Shown one piece after another: positions 4,507 to 5,992 of a stretch of 5,992 nucleotides of DNA (positions are counted from its first letter, which is position 1; each line of letters begins with the position of its first letter). Location: NCBI GenBank assembly GCA_019348475.1, contig JAHWJJ010000297.1, positions 1-5,992 of the forward strand. Direction: 5' to 3'. A program made the translations under genes and the position numbers. The notes under the pieces were generated by a model. That model worked only from the letters and a program-made list of their open reading frames with translations, searched no databases and was not told where the DNA came from. This DNA is from Gemmatimonadota bacterium (GTDB lineage: Bacteria > Gemmatimonadota > Gemmatimonadetes > Longimicrobiales > Longimicrobiaceae).

Positions 4507-5331
4507 GTGATCGCGATGATGTGGATGGCGGCGGCGCTGCAGGCGGGGAGTGCGCCCGCGCCGCCGCCGCTGCCGGAGATCCTGGTGGAGCGGCGGCTGG
4601 CGCAGGAGATCCCGCTGGCCGTGGGCGACACGGTGCGCGCGCGGGCGCTGGCGGGCACCGGCCCGGCGCGGGCGTTCGTCGTCGCGGGGGTGTTCGAGCG
4701 CGAAGCGGACCCCAACCGCATCGCCCGCAACGACTATGAGGTGCGGCTGCACCTGCCGGACCTGGAAGCCATGCTCCCCACCCGGGACCGCGTGGACCGC
4801 TTTGCCGTGGTCCTGGCCCCCGGCGCGGACGCGGACTCCGCGGCGCGGTGGATCGAGGGCGTGGCGTTCGGCACGCGCGCGTACGGCAGCGCCGCCCTCG
4901 CGGAGCGGACCAGCGCCACCTTCGCGGTGGTCTCTCGCTTTCACGACGCCATCGGCATCGTCACCATCCTGGCGAGCGCCATCTTTCTGCTCTGCGTGAT
5001 GGTGATCCGCGTGGACGAGCGCAAGCGCGACATGGGCGTGCTGCGGCTGATCGGCGTCAGCCGGCGGACGGTGTTCCGCGCCATCGTGCTGGAGGCCATC
5101 GGCATCGCCGTGGTGGGCTCCGCGGCCGGCGCGGTGCTGGGGGGGCTGGTGGCGCGCATCGTCAACGCCCATTACGCGCGGGTCTACGACAGCACCCTCA
5201 AGTTCGCGCTGGTCACGCCGCGCATCGTGGTGCTGGCCGCGCTCCTGGGGCTGGCGCTGGGCGCGGTGGCGGGCGGACTGGCGGCGTGGCGGGTGGTCCG
5301 CGTCGCCCCGCAGAAGCTGGGCGAGCGGTGA
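4507..5331 (+). CDS. Short FtsX/MacB-type ABC transporter permease lacking the usual N-terminal helix
   Basis: 274 residues from GTG 4507. Residues 1-18 are a short hydrophobic, Ala-rich leader (MIAMMWMAAALQAGSAPA) that looks like a weak signal peptide or anchor. Residues about 24-125 are the second half of a MacB-type periplasmic domain (ILVERRLAQEIPLAVGDTV at its start). Three membrane helices follow at about 147-168, 194-220 and 238-262. The FtsX cytoplasmic loop with RVDERKRDMGVLRLIGVSRR is at 168-187. Family members are usually near 400 residues with a long helix 1 and a whole ectodomain. Aligned with the next gene, residue 24 here matches residue 136 there, so roughly 110 residues are missing. 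The DNA upstream is repeats, so this is not a recent frameshift, and the strong ribosome binding site suggests a working gene. It overlaps the second permease by GTGA, implying coupled translation and probably a heterodimeric transporter. Cargo (lipoprotein, lipid, peptide or drug) cannot be told. Confidence 0.85.
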   Translation: MIAMMWMAAALQAGSAPAPPPLPEILVERRLAQEIPLAVGDTVRARALAGTGPARAFVVAGVFEREADPNRIARNDYEVRLHLPDLEAMLPTRDRVDRFAVVLAPGADADSAARWIEGVAFGTRAYGSAALAERTSATFAVVSRFHDAIGIVTILASAIFLLCVMVIRVDERKRDMGVLRLIGVSRRTVFRAIVLEAIGIAVVGSAAGAVLGGLVARIVNAHYARVYDSTLKFALVTPRIVVLAALLGLALGAVAGGLAAWRVVRVAPQKLGER

Positions 5332-5992
5332 TCGTTTCCGCCTTCCTTCGCTCGCTCTTCCGCCGCGGCGGACGGACGGCGCTGGCGCTGTCCGGCATCG
5401 CCGTGAGCGCCGCGCTGCTGCTGGACATGACGATGCTCGCCAGCGGCCTTACCGGTTCCTTCGGCGACCTGCTGGGGGTGAGCGGCTACGCGCTGCGCGT
5501 CACGCCGCGCGGCAGCCTGCCCTTCGACAGCGAGGCGGGGATCGCCGGGGGCGACGAGGTGGGGCGGCGCATCGCGCGGGTGCCGGGGGTGCGCGCCGTA
5601 GCCCCCGTGCTGGGCGCGCAGTTCTACCTGGCCCGCGGCGACAGCGCCGGCGAGCCGCTGTTCACCTCCGGCATCGACCCGCGGGCGCAGTTCCTCTACC
5701 GGATCGTCGACGGACGGGAGCCGTCCGCGGGCGAGGTGGCCGTGAGCGAGCCCCTGGCGCGCGACGAGGGGCTGGCCGTCGGCGATTCCATCCGGCTGGC
5801 GGCGGAGCTGGACGTGTCGCTGGGGCGCGCGCGGCAGACGCGGGCGTACCGGGTGAGCGGGGTGGCGGACTTTCTGTACGACTACGCGGACCAGCGCTCG
5901 CTCGCCATGCCCCTCCAGGAGGTGCAGCGGGCCACGGGCCGCCCGGGCGAGGTTTCGCTCTTCGGCGTGGCGGCGGACGAGGGGGTGGACGA
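5328..5992 (+). CDS. Second FtsX/MacB-type ABC transporter permease (partial, runs off the right edge)
   Basis: 221 residues visible, no stop before the window ends. Start GTG 5328 shares four bases (GTGA) with the stop of the previous gene. It gives the expected short cytoplasmic head with basic residues (FLRSLFRRGGR, 6-16), then membrane helix 1 at about 17-38. After this comes a periplasmic MacB-type core: RIARVPGVRAVAPVLG (81-96) and VDGREPSAGEVAVSEPLAR (127-145) are the family's signature stretches, followed by LAVGDSIRL (149-157). The other helices and the FtsX loop should lie beyond the edge. The stretch from residue 136 aligns with the start of the preceding permease (EVAVSEPLARDEGLAVGD against EILVERRLAQEIPLAVGD), so the two are paralogues. 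No ATPase gene is in view; one would be expected downstream. Third-position G/C content is very high throughout, confirming the frame. Confidence 0.9.
   Translation, partial: MIVSAFLRSLFRRGGRTALALSGIAVSAALLLDMTMLASGLTGSFGDLLGVSGYALRVTPRGSLPFDSEAGIAGGDEVGRRIARVPGVRAVAPVLGAQFYLARGDSAGEPLFTSGIDPRAQFLYRIVDGREPSAGEVAVSEPLARDEGLAVGDSIRLAAELDVSLGRARQTRAYRVSGVADFLYDYADQRSLAMPLQEVQRATGRPGEVSLFGVAADEGVD

Overview
The window is about 6 kb of very GC-rich bacterial chromosome. All genes are on the + strand, and third codon positions are almost always G or C. The outer-membrane TonB-dependent receptor implies a diderm. The intergenic DNA is filled with small hairpin repeats and short tandem repeats, including an 8-bp unit. 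This combination reminds me of Gemmatimonadota, particularly Longimicrobium-like genomes, but that assignment is an inference from style and not from a marker gene.

Layout, left to right: (1) the 3' end of a gene for a small glycine-zipper protein (3-248), followed by a classic intrinsic terminator (296-327). (2) An intergenic two-hairpin repeat (357-430) and a well-formed sigma70-type promoter (465-493). This promoter drives a class I SAM-dependent methyltransferase whose true start is probably ATG 545, not GTG 482. (3) A 351-bp gap with two strong hairpins and then a promoter whose -10 element abuts a perfect 19-nt Fur-box-like palindrome (1680-1698). (4) A complete 791-residue TonB-dependent siderophore receptor carrying an N-terminal STN domain (1718-4093). 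(5) A 413-bp gap packed with repeats: a 7-bp tandem array, a perfect 36-nt palindrome, a second copy of the two-hairpin repeat and an 8-bp tandem array. (6) The start of an ABC-transporter operon: a short FtsX/MacB-type permease (4507-5331) overlapping by four bases a second permease that runs off the right edge (5328-5992).

Functionally there are separate units. The receptor is very likely an iron-uptake gene repressed by Fur when iron is plentiful. It is monocistronic here, and no FecI/FecR-type partner for its STN domain is visible. The two permeases are translationally coupled and probably form a heterodimer; the ATPase is not in view. The methyltransferase is a single gene of unknown substrate.

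The points most worth following are the covarying two-hairpin repeat, the permease that lacks its first membrane helix and half of its ectodomain, and the promoter/Fur arrangement. I found no clear evidence of a wholly new system.
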